DNA of 64,000 nucleotides, taken from NCBI RefSeq assembly GCF_963924675.1, contig NC_089224.1:70045464-70109463 (forward strand). The letters run 5' to 3'. A model generated the notes under the pieces. That model had not been told where the DNA came from, did not search any database, and was given only the letters and a program-made list of their open reading frames with translations. The translations under genes were made by a program, and so were the position numbers. Positions within the stretch are counted from its first letter, which is position 1. Each line of letters begins with the position of its first letter. Of the stretch, positions 12,185 to 23,380 are shown piece after piece. Origin of the DNA: Phocoena phocoena (taxonomy: Eukaryota > Chordata > Mammalia > Artiodactyla > Phocoenidae).

Positions 12185-12660
12185 TTTTGCTGTGTAACCA
12201 ACTACCCCAAAACTTAATGGTAATAAGAAAACCAGTTTAGTATGTTCACTATTCCCATGGATGAGGAATTCAGACAGGGGAAAAAAAGGGATGGATTGTG
12301 TTTCCACCTTACCATCTGTGACTTCAAATAGGAAGACTTAAACAGCTGGGGAAGATGAACAAGTGAGGCTTGAAGACCAGAGCACTTACATGTGACCTAT
12401 ACAAGGTTCCAACAACACAGCAGCCTCAGGGAAGTCAAACCCGGAACTCAGGGCTTCAAGAGCAAGAATTCAAGTGATCAAAGCTGAATATGTATGGCTT
12501 TTTATGATCTAGGCTCAGATATAATAGAATGTCAACTCTGTCATATTTTTTATTGGTTGAAGCCATCATAGGCCCACCCAGATTCAAGTTAAGGAAACAC
12601 AGAACCAAATTCTGGATTCAAAGAATGTTCAAAAAATTGCAGTCATACTTTAAAACTACC
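12185..12660. repeat. old interspersed repeat (LTR-like, family uncertain)
   Basis: The order of blocks, gctgtgtaaccaactacccc, then aggaattcagacagggg, then ctttttatgatctaggctc, ttattggttgaagcc, ggcccacccagattcaag, follows a mammal-wide dispersed repeat I have seen in other genomes. Family name not recalled. Confidence 0.45.
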
Positions 12661-13089
12661 AAAATCTACGTATCTGTGATTATTATTCTTTTCATACATT
12701 TTTCTCTATTCATGCATTATATTTGTTAATTGCCTATTCATATAGTTGCTCATTATCACTGTTTATCACTCATTGATTAGTAGGAATCTATATATTTTAT
12801 TCTAAATTTTTTGAGAGTGAGATGAATGCAAGTATCTTTTCTTTGTATGTTAAGTTAGTTTGTGATATTTTTTCTGGTATTAAGTCAAATTAAAGGAAAC
12901 AACAACAAAATACCCAATGAGAAAATCTGAGTGTAGAAAAGAAAGACATTCCTCTCAACAGAAAGAAAAAAAAAATGAACCAAGTAAAGATTTCAAACAT
13001 GCTCAGACTGGGGGTTTTGACCTTGGTGGGTACAGCAAGCAAATGTCTTGGCTGGCAATCATTTTGGGAGAAATCTAAGTTAGCCAGAA
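12661..13089. other. unassigned sequence
   Basis: Nothing recognised. ORFs at 12890-13216 on both strands are short and overlap the start of a MIR. Confidence 0.45.
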
Positions 13090-13270
13090 ATGGTGGAAGA
13101 ACATTGGACTTAGATTTTCCTTCTGCTAGAGATATGACTTTAGGAAAACCACTTAATTCTCTAGACTTGTGTTTACTCACCTTCCAGGGCAGACTATAAT
13201 GATGGATATGTTCCATTACAATATTATTAGAAGAATTAACTCAGATAGCGTACAAGCAAGCATGTTTTAG
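13090..13270 (+). mobile_element. MIR SINE
   Basis: Ancient tRNA-derived SINE. The CORE order is visible: acattggacttagatt, ctagagatatgactttagg, accacttaattctctagac, then attagaagaattaactcaga. Strongly diverged. Confidence 0.65.
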
Positions 13271-13560
13271 AAATATAGAACATTATACCAGGGTGAAGAG
13301 CGATCATCTATTTTTTCTAATGGGCCCTAGAAAGTTGTAAAATTGTCATTCCTCCAGAGGCAGTTCTCTACAAAAGAGTACAGTTAGTTCTTGACTTAAA
13401 GCCTTCAACAATCGGTGGCTTTATTTTGTTTTGTTTTGCGTCTGTTTTAACAGCTTTATTGATACATAATTCATATACCATACAATTCACCCATTTAAAA
13501 TGTATAATTTTTTTCACATTTATAGGGTCATGCAACCATCATTATAATCTAATTTAGAAC

Positions 13561-13789
13561 AGGGGTCCCCAACCCCCAGGCCACGGACTGGTACTGGTCC
13601 ACAGCCTGTTAGGAACCAGGCTGCATAGCAGGAGGTGAGCAGCGGGCAAGCCAGCGAACCATTTGCCGCTCCCCATCACTCCCCATCGCTCGCATTATCG
13701 CCTAAACCATCCCCTCTCTCCCACCTCCCATGGAAAAACTGTCTTCCATGAAACCGGGCCCTGGTGCCAAAAAGGCTGGGGACACTCGA
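13561..13789 (+). mobile_element. MER1 (hAT-Charlie non-autonomous DNA transposon)
   Basis: Terminal inverted repeats of the type aggggtccccaac ... gctggggac, and the internal tgttaggaaccaggctgca and aaactgtcttccatgaaacc blocks typical of MER1. It is flanked by a perfect 8-bp TSD, tttagaac, at 13553-13560 and 13790-13797, the length expected for hAT elements. A second copy in opposite orientation is at 53362-53585. Confidence 0.88.
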
Positions 13790-14012
13790 TTTAGAACACT
13801 ATTGTCACTGAAAAAAGAAAGAACATTAGCAATCACTCTCCACTGCCTTCTGACAAACCCTCACTCCTGGCTCTAGGCAATTGCTAATCAATCTTCTGTC
13901 TCTATGGATTTGCCTGTTCTGGACATTTCATATAGATGGAATCACACAACATGTGGTATTTAGGGACTGGTTTCTTTCACTTAGCATAATACTTTCAAGG
14001 TTTCAAGTTGCA

Positions 14013-14281
14013 TGCCGTGGAGCAACTAAGCCCGTGCACCACAACTACTGAGCCTGTGCTCTAGAGCCCACGAGCCACAACTACTGAAGCCCACGTGCCT
14101 AGAGCCTGTGCTCCCCAACAAGAGAAGCCATCGCAATGAGAACACGTGCACCACAAGGAAGAGTAGCCCCCACTCGTCACGACTAGAGAAAACCCACGCA
14201 TAGCAACAAAGACCCAAAACAGCCAAAAATAAATAAATTCATTAAAAAAAAAAAAAACAAGCACTAGTTGCTTCAAAAAAA
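14013..14281 (+). mobile_element. 5'-truncated CHR-1-like SINE
   Basis: Begins at tgccgtggagcaactaag and so lacks the tRNA-derived head and internal promoter; the body of the longer CHR form and an A-rich tail are present. A perfect 16-bp TSD, aaggtttcaagttgca, flanks it at 13997-14012 and 14282-14297. The TSD proves that truncation happened at insertion rather than later. The A tail contains the non-A insert acaagcactagttgcttc. Confidence 0.9.
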
Positions 14282-15975
14282 AAGGTTTCAAGTTGCAGTA
14301 TGTACCAGTACTTCATATTCTTTCTGTGGTTGAATAATATTCCGTTGTAATTTTCCATTCCACTTTTGTTTACCCAGTCAACAGGCGATGGACAACTGAG
14401 TTGTTTCAACTTTTTGATTATTATGAATAATGCTGCTATGAATATTCTGGTATAAGTTTCTGTGTGGACATATGTTTTTGTTTGTCTTGAGTATATATCT
14501 TGGAGCAGAATTGCTGGGTCATATGGTAAATCTATTAAGCTTCTGAGGAACTTCCAGACTTTTTCAGTAAGCTACATCATTTTACATTCCCAACAGCAAT
14601 GAATGAGGGTTCCAATTTCTCCACACCCTCTACAACATTTGTTATTGTCTGTCTTTTTATCATAGCCATCCTAGTGTGTGTAAAATAGTACATCAGTGTG
14701 ATTTTGATTTGCATTTCTTAATAATGTTGAGCATCTTTTCACGTGCTTATTGGCGATTTGTATTTCTTCTCTGGAGACACATCTATTCAGATGCTTTGGC
14801 TATTTGTTAACTGGGTTATTTGTCTTTTTTCTTAATTTAGCTGTAAGAGTTTTTTTTTTTTTTTTTGTAAATTCCCTTATCGGATATATTTGTAAATATG
14901 TTCTATCAGTTGAGTTGCTTTTTTACTTTCTTTATGGCATCGTTTGCAGCACAAAAAGTTACAGCAAATTATTTTTGCAGTTGAGAACTATTTTGATGTG
15001 GTCCAAATTATTTTTTCTTTTGTTGCTTGTGCTTTTGGAGTTGAATCTAAGAAACCACTGCCGAACTCAAGTCAGAAGATTTACTTAGGTTCTTTTCTAA
15101 GCGTTTCATCGTTCTAGCCTTTACATTTATATTTTGAGTAAACTTCCATGTATGACTTGAGATAGGTGTCCAAATTCATTATTTTGCATGTGGATATCTA
15201 GTTCTCCCTGCTCTATTTGTTGAAAAGACAATTTTTCTTCACTGAATTATCTTGGCACCCTTGTCAAAAATCAATTCATCGTAAATTTATGGTTTTATTT
15301 CCTCTCAACTCTATTGATCTATATGTCTCTTTTCATGCCAGTAGTATACTAACTAGATTACTGTACATTTTTATTAAGTTTTGAATTTAGGAAGTATGGG
15401 TCCTCCAACATAGTTCTTTTCAAAACTGTTTGAGTTATTCTCGGTCTCTTAAATTTCCATTTTGTGAATTTTAGGATCAGCCTGTCGATTTCTGTAAGAA
15501 AACCAGCTGGAATTTTATTAGGGCTGGCATTAAATCTGTAGATTGATTTGGAGATATAGGCATCTTAATATTAAATCTTCCGATTCATGAACACAGAATG
15601 TCTGTCATTTATTTAGATCTTCTTTAATTCATTTCAACAATATTTCATAGTTTTCAGTGTACAAAACTTGCATAAATTTGTACCTAAATATTTCATTCTT
15701 TTAATACAATTATAAATGGAACTGTCTTCTCAATTTCATTTTTGGAATGTTCATTGATAGTGTACAAAAATCCAATCGATTTTTGTTTAGTCATCTTGTA
15801 TCTTAAAACCTGGCTGAATTCATTTATGAGTTCTAATAGCTTTTGGTGGATTTCTTAGGATTTTCTATATACAACATCACATCATCTGCAAACAGAGATA
15901 GATTTACTTCTTCCTTTCCAATCTAGATTGTTTCATTACTTTTTCTTCCCTAATTGCCTTGGCTAGAACCTTCAA

Positions 15976-16615
15976 TAATTGGTGTTTAATTAAGTCAGAG
16001 GCTAAAATTCACTACTTCAAGAGAAAGTAGTTCTTAGAGAAAGGACAGTAATGGTAAGTGCAGAGTAATAAGTATATTTACTTATTTTTGCATTTGCTTT
16101 TGTTGTTATGATTATTTTAGTGGGTTTGGGATTTTAGTTGTTCATTTGCTGTTGATTCGTATTACATTTAAATATGTAATCCACCTGGAATTTGTGTGCT
16201 TGTTTGTTGTTTTTATTTGTATGATTATACCTGACTTTATTTCCTTAGGGATATTAGGGAACCTAATAAGCTAACTGTACGAGAAGGAAGCAATGCTGCA
16301 GGCCCTGTCAGACTCCCAGTTTGCTCGGGTTTTCACAACTGTTCCAGGGCTACTCTTCTTTCATGCCTGGTTTAATTAAATGGTCTACTAAAATTCGATG
16401 CCTAGAAAGTAAGTGTATTTTTCAACACAGTAATGGCATAAGGTCATCTGGATCATTGTAATTTCACAGGTTTACAGAAACACTCATAAATAGAAAAAAT
16501 TAATAAAACCTACTAACCTGAATGTACAAATTGTTGTCATAAATTATTAATTTTGAATGAGCAAAAAAATCTAAATTTGTTTGATCTTTTGTTGCATCTT
16601 AATGTGGCATATTGT
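15976..16615. other. unassigned sequence
   Basis: No gene. The region around 16090-16260 is T-rich and could be decayed L1, not shown. Confidence 0.4.
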
Positions 16616-16629
16616 TGGTTTTCCACTTT

Positions 16630-16843
16630 TTTTTTTTTTTTTTTTTTTTTGCGGTACACGGGCTGCTCACTGTTGTGGCCTCTCCCGCTGCGGAGCACAG
16701 GCTCTGGACGCGCAGGCCCAGCAGCCATGGCTCACGGGCCCAGCCGCTCTGCGGCATGTGGGATCTTCCCAGACTGGGGCACGAACCCGTGTCCCCTGCA
16801 TCGGCAGGCGGACTCTCAACCACTGCGCCACCAGGGAAGCCCC
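16630..16843 (-). mobile_element. CHR-2-like SINE
   Basis: Minus-strand young copy: poly-T at left is the tail; the complement of the head (ccaccagggaagcccc) is at right. A 14-bp TSD, tggttttccacttt, is at 16616-16629 and 16844-16857. The 108-110-aa ORFs across it are repeat artefacts. Confidence 0.94.
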
Positions 16844-17029
16844 TGGTTTTCCACTTTGCTTTCACTAGTTCATCTGTGTATATAATTCATTTTTATAGCT
16901 GCATATTTTCCTCAAAAAAGTCCTCCAATTTATCTTAATTGTGTACTCAGTTTATCTGCAATTCACTAATCAAACTCTTCTAAAATAAGGGCATTCATTT
17001 CATTTTTCTTTAATATATGTATATTTAGA

Positions 17030-17670
17030 AATAAATAAAAGATCATTGTAGCAAGTGAAACAAAATATGCATGCCGTAAAATTATTCTCATGTTGCTTTC
17101 TCCTTCTAATCACTGACCTCCTTCTCCTACCACAGTGACAAGTAATTCCTGAGAGCAGCCTAGTTTGCAATCTTCTGCACTCATATAAACAAACACACAC
17201 ACACATACACATATATACAATACATAAATCTTTTTTTAATACATAAATTTTTGAGTTTATAGAGTTGAGATTTTATAAACAAAATTGAAATCACCCAAAG
17301 CACATTATTCTAATTGCTTTTGTCATTTAATAGTATAATGTGAACATTCTTGCAGTTCAAAACACCTAGCTTTAACTCACTGTTTTATTTTTTTTTTTAA
17401 ATAGTTATATGTTTAATAGCAGGCCAATGATTCAAGTTGCTTCCAGCTTTTAGCCACTGCAAAAATCATCTTTATACATACATCTCTTTGGGATTTTCAT
17501 TTTTTCTGAATTGTTTTGTCATATATTTGTCCATCATTCTATTGATTTCCTCCCCCAATTATTAATTTGTAGCAGTTCTTTGTATAATAAAGATATTTAC
17601 ATTGTGTCTATCATGTGCATTTCATATGCAATTCATTGTTTCCAGTTTACTTTCACTTTATAAAACAGTA
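17030..17670 (-). mobile_element. decayed old L1, antisense
   Basis: Antisense L1M-like 3' region: aaattgaaatca, taattgcttttgtcatttaa, gttgcttccagctttta, aaaaatcatctttatacata and tagcagttctttgtataata follow in the expected order. Heavily diverged. Confidence 0.5.
17186..17216. repeat. (AC)n microsatellite
   Basis: A short acacac run followed by atacacatatata. Confidence 0.8.
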
Positions 17671-17674
17671 TCTT

Positions 17675-17698
17675 TAATCAAGACAATTGTCTTGATTA
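17675..17698. repeat. 24-bp perfect palindrome
   Basis: The 24 bases are identical to their reverse complement; the half-site is taatcaagacaa, with ACAATTGT at the centre. No spacer. See findings. Confidence 0.85.
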
Positions 17699-17932
17699 CA
17701 TATTCAAATGTATCCTCTCCTTTATGCATTCTATGTTTCCTGCCTAATATAAAAAGAGAGACAATTAATTGGTAAATATAGATAGATAAATGAATATACA
17801 TTTATGCTGATTAAGCAAATTTTTTTTTTTTTAAAGGACACACTAGAATTTGCAAACACTGGTTGCCTCTGAGAAGAACTGAAAGGAAGCTACTTTCCCC
17901 TGTGTGCCTCCTTTTGCTATCTGAATTCCTGG

Positions 17933-17978
17933 CATATCTATCTATCTATCTACCTATCTATCTATCTATCTATTTATT
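17933..17978. repeat. (TATC)n microsatellite at an L1 tail
   Basis: Nearly pure tatc units with one acctatc interruption. It occupies the position of the 3' tail of the L1 at 17938-19959 (read on the minus strand as GATA units), next to the left TSD, so it probably arose from the A-rich tail. Confidence 0.85.
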
Positions 17979-18524
17979 ATTTTTATTGCAGTATAGTTGC
18001 TTTACAATGCTGTGTTAGTACCGCAAAGTGAATCAGCTATATGTATACATATACCTCCTCTTTTTTGGATTTCCTTCACATTTAGTTCACCAAAGATCAC
18101 TGAGTACAGTACCCTGAGCTATACAGTAGGTTCTCATTAGTTATCTATTTTATACATAGTATCAATAGTGTATATATGTCAATCCCAATCTCCCAATTAA
18201 TCCCACTCCCTCCTTTCCCCCTTGGTATCCATATGTTTATTCTCTACGTCTGTGTCTCTGTTTCTGCTTTGCAAATAAGATCATCTATACCATTTTTCTA
18301 GATTCCAAATATATGTGACATTGTTTTTCGCTTTCTGACTTACTTCACTCTGTGTGACACTCTCTACATCCACCCATGTCTCTACAAAGGACCAAATTTC
18401 GTTCCTTTTTATGGCTGAGTAATATTCCATTGTATATATGTACCACATCTTCTTTATCCATTCCTCTGTTGATAGACATTTATGTTGCTTCCATGTCCTA
18501 GCTATTGTAAATAGTGCTGCTATG

Positions 18525-18735
18525 GGGGCTTCCCTGGTGGCGCAGTGGTTGAGAGTCCGCCTGCCGATGCAGGGGACATGGGTTCGTGCCCCAGTGCAGG
18601 AGGATCCCACAGGCCGTGGAGCAGCTGGGCCTGTGGGCCATGGCCACTGAGCCTGCGCGTCCGGAGCCTGTGCTCCGCAACGGGAGAGGCCACAACAGTG
18701 AGAGGCCCGCGTACCGCAAAAAAAAAAAAAAAAAA
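18525..18735 (+). mobile_element. CHR-2-like SINE nested in L1
   Basis: 12-bp TSD agtgctgctatg at 18513-18524 and 18736-18747, made from L1 ORF2 sequence. Full head, both gagaggcc repeats and a plain A tail. Younger than the host L1. Confidence 0.94.
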
Positions 18736-19540
18736 AGTGCTGCTATGAACACTGGGGTGCATATGTGTCCTTTTTGAATTATGGTTTTCTCTAGTTATAT
18801 ACCCAGTAGTGGGATTGCTGGGTCATATGGTAGTTCTATTTTTAGTTTTTAAAGGAACCTCCATACTGGCTGTATCAATTTACATTCCCACCAACAGTGC
18901 AAGAGAGTTCCGTTTTCTCCATACCCTCTCCAGCATTTATCGTTTGTAGATTTTTTGATGATGGCCATTCTGACCGGTGTGAGGTGATACCTCATTGTAG
19001 TTTTGATTTGCATTTCTCTAATAATTAGTGATGTTGAGCATCTTTTCATGTGTTTGTTGGCCAACTGTATGTCTTCTTTGGAGAAATGTCTATTTAGGTC
19101 TTCCTCCGCCGATTTTTTTGACTGTGTTGTTTGTTTTTTTGATATTGAGCTGCATGAGCTGTTTGTATATTCTGGAGATTAATCCTTTGTCAGTTGCTTC
19201 ATTTGTAAATATTTTCTCCCACTCTGAGGGTTGTCTTTCCATCTTGTTTATGGTTTCCTCTGCTGTGCAAAAGCTTTTAAGTTTAATTGGGTCCTATTTG
19301 TTTATTTTTATTTTCATTACTCTAGGAGGTGGGTCAAAAAAGATCTTGCTGCAATTTATGGCAAAGAGTGTTCTGCCTATGTCTTCCTCTAAGAGTTTTA
19401 TAGTGTCTGGCCTTATATTCAGGTCTTTAATCCATTCTGAGTTTACTTCTGTGTATGGTATCAGGGAGTGTTCTAATTTATTCTTTTACATGTAGCTGTC
19501 CAGTTTTCTCAGCACCATTTACAGAAGAGGCTGTCTTTTC

Positions 19541-19959
19541 AGAAAACTATAAGAAACTGATGAAGGAAATCAAAGACAACACAGGAAGATGGAGAGATAT
19601 AGCACGTTCTTGGATTGGAAGAATCAATACTGTGAAAATGACTATACTACCCAAAGCAATCTACAGATTCAATGCAATCCCTATTAAATTACCAATGGCA
19701 TTTTTCACAAAACTGGAGCAGAAAGTTTTACAATTTGTATGGAAACACAAAAGACCCCAAATAGCCAAAACAATCTTGAGAAAGAAGAACGGAGCTGGAG
19801 GAATCAGGCTCTCTGACTTCAGACCATACTACAAAGCTACAGTATCAAGATAGTATGGTAGTGGCACAAAAACAGAAATATAGACCAGTAGAAAAGGATA
19901 GAAAGTCCAGAGACAAACCCATACACCTATGTTCACCTAATCTATGACAAAGGAGGCAA
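19541..19959 (+). pseudogene. inverted L1 ORF2 fragment (after the RT domain)
   Basis: Encodes part of the region following the reverse transcriptase of L1 ORF2p. It is open from the junction to 19853, with residues such as [17 protein letters not shown] and [14 protein letters not shown], then stops. It is homologous to 63764-64000 in this window (same tcttggattggaagaatcaa block). The open frame begins upstream in antisense L1, so its apparent start is an artefact of the inversion. Confidence 0.8.
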
Positions 19960-19974
19960 GAATTCCTAGCATAT

Positions 19975-20489
19975 TTAAATAGTATTGTAAAATGGCAAAT
20001 GGCAGAACCTCTGAATTCAGAATGCTGAATTAAATCTCTGCTCTGACACTTACTCTAGCTGTGGGAAATAGATTCACTTACCTGAGTTTAGACACTCCCT
20101 CAGAATATTTTCTAGAAATTCATCACTCTCTTGGAACATTTTTAACATGTTAAATCATTTTTAGTATTTTCTGTTCACTCTAGTTTTTTTTCAGCTGTAT
20201 ATTTTGTCCAAATAATCAAACTCACCATTACTTGAATACTTATTTCTGACTAGAATAGTAATAATTCTAGTGATTTGACAGTGAGCTTGTTGCTGGACAG
20301 AAACACACATACACACACACACACACACATGCACACACATTCATTAAAAGTCTACTTATTCATGCTTTATAAAAAGTTTTTATGAAGGATACATATTAAA
20401 TTTAATTCAATATATTTTCAACATCTATGAAAGTAATCTTAATTGCAGAATTCTACTTCTTTGATTTACTGCTCTAGTTAATTTCCCTA
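19975..20489. other. unassigned sequence with an (AC)n run
   Basis: Contains a microsatellite at 20301-20340 (acacac units with tac and tgc interruptions). Nothing else recognised. Confidence 0.5.
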
Positions 20490-21925
20490 ATAGGTTTCAA
20501 AATATTTACCCATCTTTAAATTACTGACATGGATGTCACATGTCAACTTGCTAATATTTTATTTAGATGTCTGCATTAACTTTTCATAAGTGAGATTGGT
20601 CTGTAGCTTTTACTGTCCAGTTTCAGTTTCAAGGTTATATTGATTGCATAAAAAGATTTTGAAAAAAAGCAGACTTTGAATCATTTTTTCATGCTCTATG
20701 CTCTGGAACAACTTAAATAACATTGGAGTTCTGTATTTGTTAATGACTTGATAGGATTCACTGATTAAACTCTATGGTTAATGCTTTATTGAAAGAAGTA
20801 GCCCTTTGAAAAAGTTATTAATTTTTTACTTTATCAATGTTTTTCTATGGTAAATGATTTACTTTGATTTTACATCAAGGTTGGTTTTGGTAAATTATCA
20901 TCATCACCATTAATTTATTATATCATCAATTTCTTTCAGATTAAAAAAATGTATTTGCAGAGAATTAACCAAAGTGTTATCTTATTCCATGCTCATCATA
21001 CCTTAAAACTTTTCACTATCCTTTTTTTCATCTTTGGTCCTTAAAGCAAATCTGTTTATTTTTAACTTTTAAAAAAGAATTTATTCCTGGGTTCACATAA
21101 TAGTTCTTTTTATTTTTTTTTTCCTGCGGTATGTGGGCCTCTCACCGCTGCGGCCTCTCCCGCTGCGGAGTACAGGCTCTGGACGCGCAGGCCCAGCGGC
21201 CATGGCCCACGAGCCCAGTCGCCCCGCGGCATGTGGGATCCTCCTGGACCGGGGCACGAACCCATGTCCCCTGCGTCGGCAGGCGGACCCTCAACCACTG
21301 TGCCACCAGGGAAGCCCCACATAATAGTTCTTGTTTTCCCTATACATTAGTCCATTGACTTCTGCTTCCTAAAGACTTTTAATGTTTTGAGGTGGCTATA
21401 ATCAATTTTTTATTCATTAGGTCTTAATAATATAACTATATAAAAGCTATGGGTATGACTGAGCCCTATTTCAGGGATTCCTCATAAGTTCTGATACATG
21501 GTGCTTTGTCATTTTGTTTTTGCAATATTTTATAACTTTATTTCTTCTGTGGCATAAAAGTTGTTTAAAAGGATTTTTTTAGTTTGTTCTCTAATTTCTA
21601 GGGCAGGGTTTAATTTTCCTATAAAAAGACAGAGTCACTGATCTGCCTTATTAGTTAAATTAGAAGGGTTTCCATTTTTCTTTCTTTATTTGATTATTCA
21701 TGAACTGAGAAAAGTAAATTAAAGTCTCATGTGACCTGTATTTTTTCATTTCTCATGTACTGTATCTTGTTGGATTGTATTTGTAATTAAATGAGAAATT
21801 TTAAAAAATAATATTATTTTAGAAATTGAGTTTATTTCCTTTATATTATTTGATAGAATAGAAATATTTGGTGTTAGTTAATATCATCTCATTTTATTTT
21901 CTTATATCTCCTTTTAATGCAAATG
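20490..21925 (-). mobile_element. ancient L1, antisense ORF2 (RT region)
   Basis: Diverged antisense ORF2. Recognisable blocks are cataagtgagattggtctgt (about 20587), atgctctatgctctggaaca (about 20691), ttgcaatattttataacttt (about 21521) and gtggcataaaagttgttt. It is interrupted by a young SINE at 21109-21317 and probably by an unassigned element after 21925. Confidence 0.65.
21109..21317 (-). mobile_element. CHR-2-like SINE
   Basis: Minus-strand copy with a short T-rich tail at left and a 15-bp TSD cacataatagttctt at 21094-21108 and 21318-21332. Complete head at right. Confidence 0.94.
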
Positions 21926-22345
21926 AGATAGTGATGCAATTGACTGAAGAACTCCATCAGACAGAATAAGAGCATGTAAAGTAACTTTTTGACAAAGAAT
22001 AAGGAAATTTATGGAGGTAGTTACATGAAGCAGGAGCAGCCACAGCATCCCCCCAATCCCCAAGTTCTTCATGTGCCTACAGGGACATAGAGTTTCTGTG
22101 AATATCACCTGCATGGAGTGAGCATTCCTCTGTTTTTAAGAGAGAAGTTTCTAAGCCTGGCCATCCAGGCTTAGAAAACCTGGCTCTTTTCCTGCCTGCT
22201 CACCAGATACAAGCAACTGGTACAAAACAGCCTTAACATATCCCTCAGTGTTTGGGGAGAGATAAGTAGAGCTAAGATCAGTTTCCCAGGTGTAACATCC
22301 CTCAGTCAAACCAAACTGAAGGTCTGCCTGAAGTCTATTTCAGCA
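21926..22345. other. unassigned insertion inside ancient L1
   Basis: About 420 bases separate antisense L1 sequence on the left from resumed antisense L1 (tttaatcttgaggtctgctt) on the right, so this looks like an inserted element, perhaps a solo LTR. I recognise no family. It contains the strong hairpin at 22148-22177. Confidence 0.4.
22148..22177. repeat. 13-bp perfect inverted repeat, 4-nt loop
   Basis: Arms tttctaagcctgg (22148-22160) and ccaggcttagaaa (22165-22177) are perfectly complementary around ccat. It would form a stable hairpin in DNA or RNA. Confidence 0.85.
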
Positions 22346-22640
22346 GCCCTCTTTAATGATTTTAATCTTGAGGTCTGCTTTGTCTGAATTCTTTCCTTCC
22401 TTCTTTTTTACTTTTACATTTGCCTGTTATATCTTTATCAATTTTTAATATTTTAAACCTTTCTCTGCCACTTTGATTTAGTGTCTTTCTTAAAAAAACA
22501 AAATATTGAATTTTCTTTGTTTTTTTACACCACTGTTGATTATTTATTTGATATAGAAATACATGTAAATTTGCTGATATAACTAACATACAAGGTATTA
22601 TTCACTCCATCTTATTTACTGTTTAACACATTTACTTATT
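22346..22640 (-). mobile_element. ancient L1, antisense, continuation
   Basis: Resumes with attttaatcttgaggtctgc and then ctgttatatctttatcaatt, matching the order expected on the 5' side of the block at 20490-21925. Confidence 0.55.
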
Positions 22641-23262
22641 ATTTAACATACCATTAGTGTCCTTTCTTTACCCTTCCTTGCTTTTGTCAGCTTAGTCAAC
22701 TTTTTCTTCATTTCCTCTTCCTCCCTTTTCCCTCTGTTAATTTTACAGTACTTCTATGCACTTTAATTTTACTCACAGCCATAATTAAGCTTATATTACT
22801 TATTTATTTTATCACAATTAATAGCTATGGTCTTTCTCTATTTTGCTGACTCTTCCTACTTCCCACAATTCCACCCCTCTTTTCCAAAAACCCATAAATG
22901 CTAAAAAACAAAATCACCATTTTAAAAACCCTAGAAAATGTTGATATATAGAAAGCTACCAGAAGTGAAGAAAGAACACAAAATCAGATTATTTTGTTTA
23001 GCAAAGTCAAGGGGCTCATGAGAGTGTAGAAAGTTCATGAGACTGAGGCTTCGATGCCCACTTGGAGAGGATGTCCAGGGCACAGGATCACTGCATGTAA
23101 CAGGCTGCAATCACAAAGCAGAGCCCTGTTTCTGATATAGGGTATCCAGAACTCTCCCTACATGCTTGAAGAAAGAAACTGAATGCTTTTTCTTCTTAGG
23201 GCCATTGGTAGAAATAAATTCATCAGTTAAAAATCAGAAACCCAAGCAAACTTCTCTTGGTG
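22641..23262. other. unassigned sequence
   Basis: Pyrimidine-rich to about 22740, then nothing recognised. Confidence 0.4.
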
Positions 23263-23380
23263 CAGAACTTCTCAAACTAGATGTGAATCACCTGGAAACC
23301 TTGCTAAAATTCAGGTCCTGATTTGGCAGTGCTCAAGATTCCGCATTTCTAACAGGGTGCCCACACTTTAAGCAGCAAGT
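23263..23380 (+). mobile_element. MER5-type hAT-Charlie remnant
   Basis: Diverged MER5A/B: cagaacttctcaaa start, gaatcacctggaaacctt, then aggtcctgatt and cgcatttctaacagg. The 3' end is decayed. Confidence 0.55.

Larger units (their letters stand above)
13435..15975 (-). mobile_element. old L1, antisense, carrying MER1 and a truncated SINE
   Basis: ORF2 3' half and 3' UTR of an L1M-type element read on the minus strand. It starts near 13435 (ttaacagctttattgataca) and runs to about 15975 (attgccttggctagaac). Blocks include gttctggacatttcatatag, gcagaattgctgggtcatat, gatttgcatttcttaa and ttgccttggctagaac. It is split by a MER1 at 13561-13789 and a truncated SINE at 14013-14281, so three insertion ages are stacked here. 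No intact frame on the coding strand. Confidence 0.82.
17938..19959 (-). mobile_element. L1 with 5' inversion (twin-priming product)
   Basis: A single insertion bounded by a 15-bp TSD with one mismatch: gaattcctggcatat at 17923-17937 and gaattcctagcatat at 19960-19974. From 17938 to 19540 it reads as L1 on the minus strand (ORF2 C-terminal part, then 3' UTR, tail at left). From 19541 to 19959 the orientation flips to plus-strand ORF2 sequence that normally lies just upstream. The two pieces abut in L1 coordinates with only a small gap as I recall the consensus. A CHR SINE later inserted at 18525. Confidence 0.85.

Noticed and set aside
19028..19495. 155-aa plus-strand ORF rich in hydrophobic residues
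   Set aside because: Antisense to L1 ORF2; the hydrophobic look comes from A-rich L1 read backwards.
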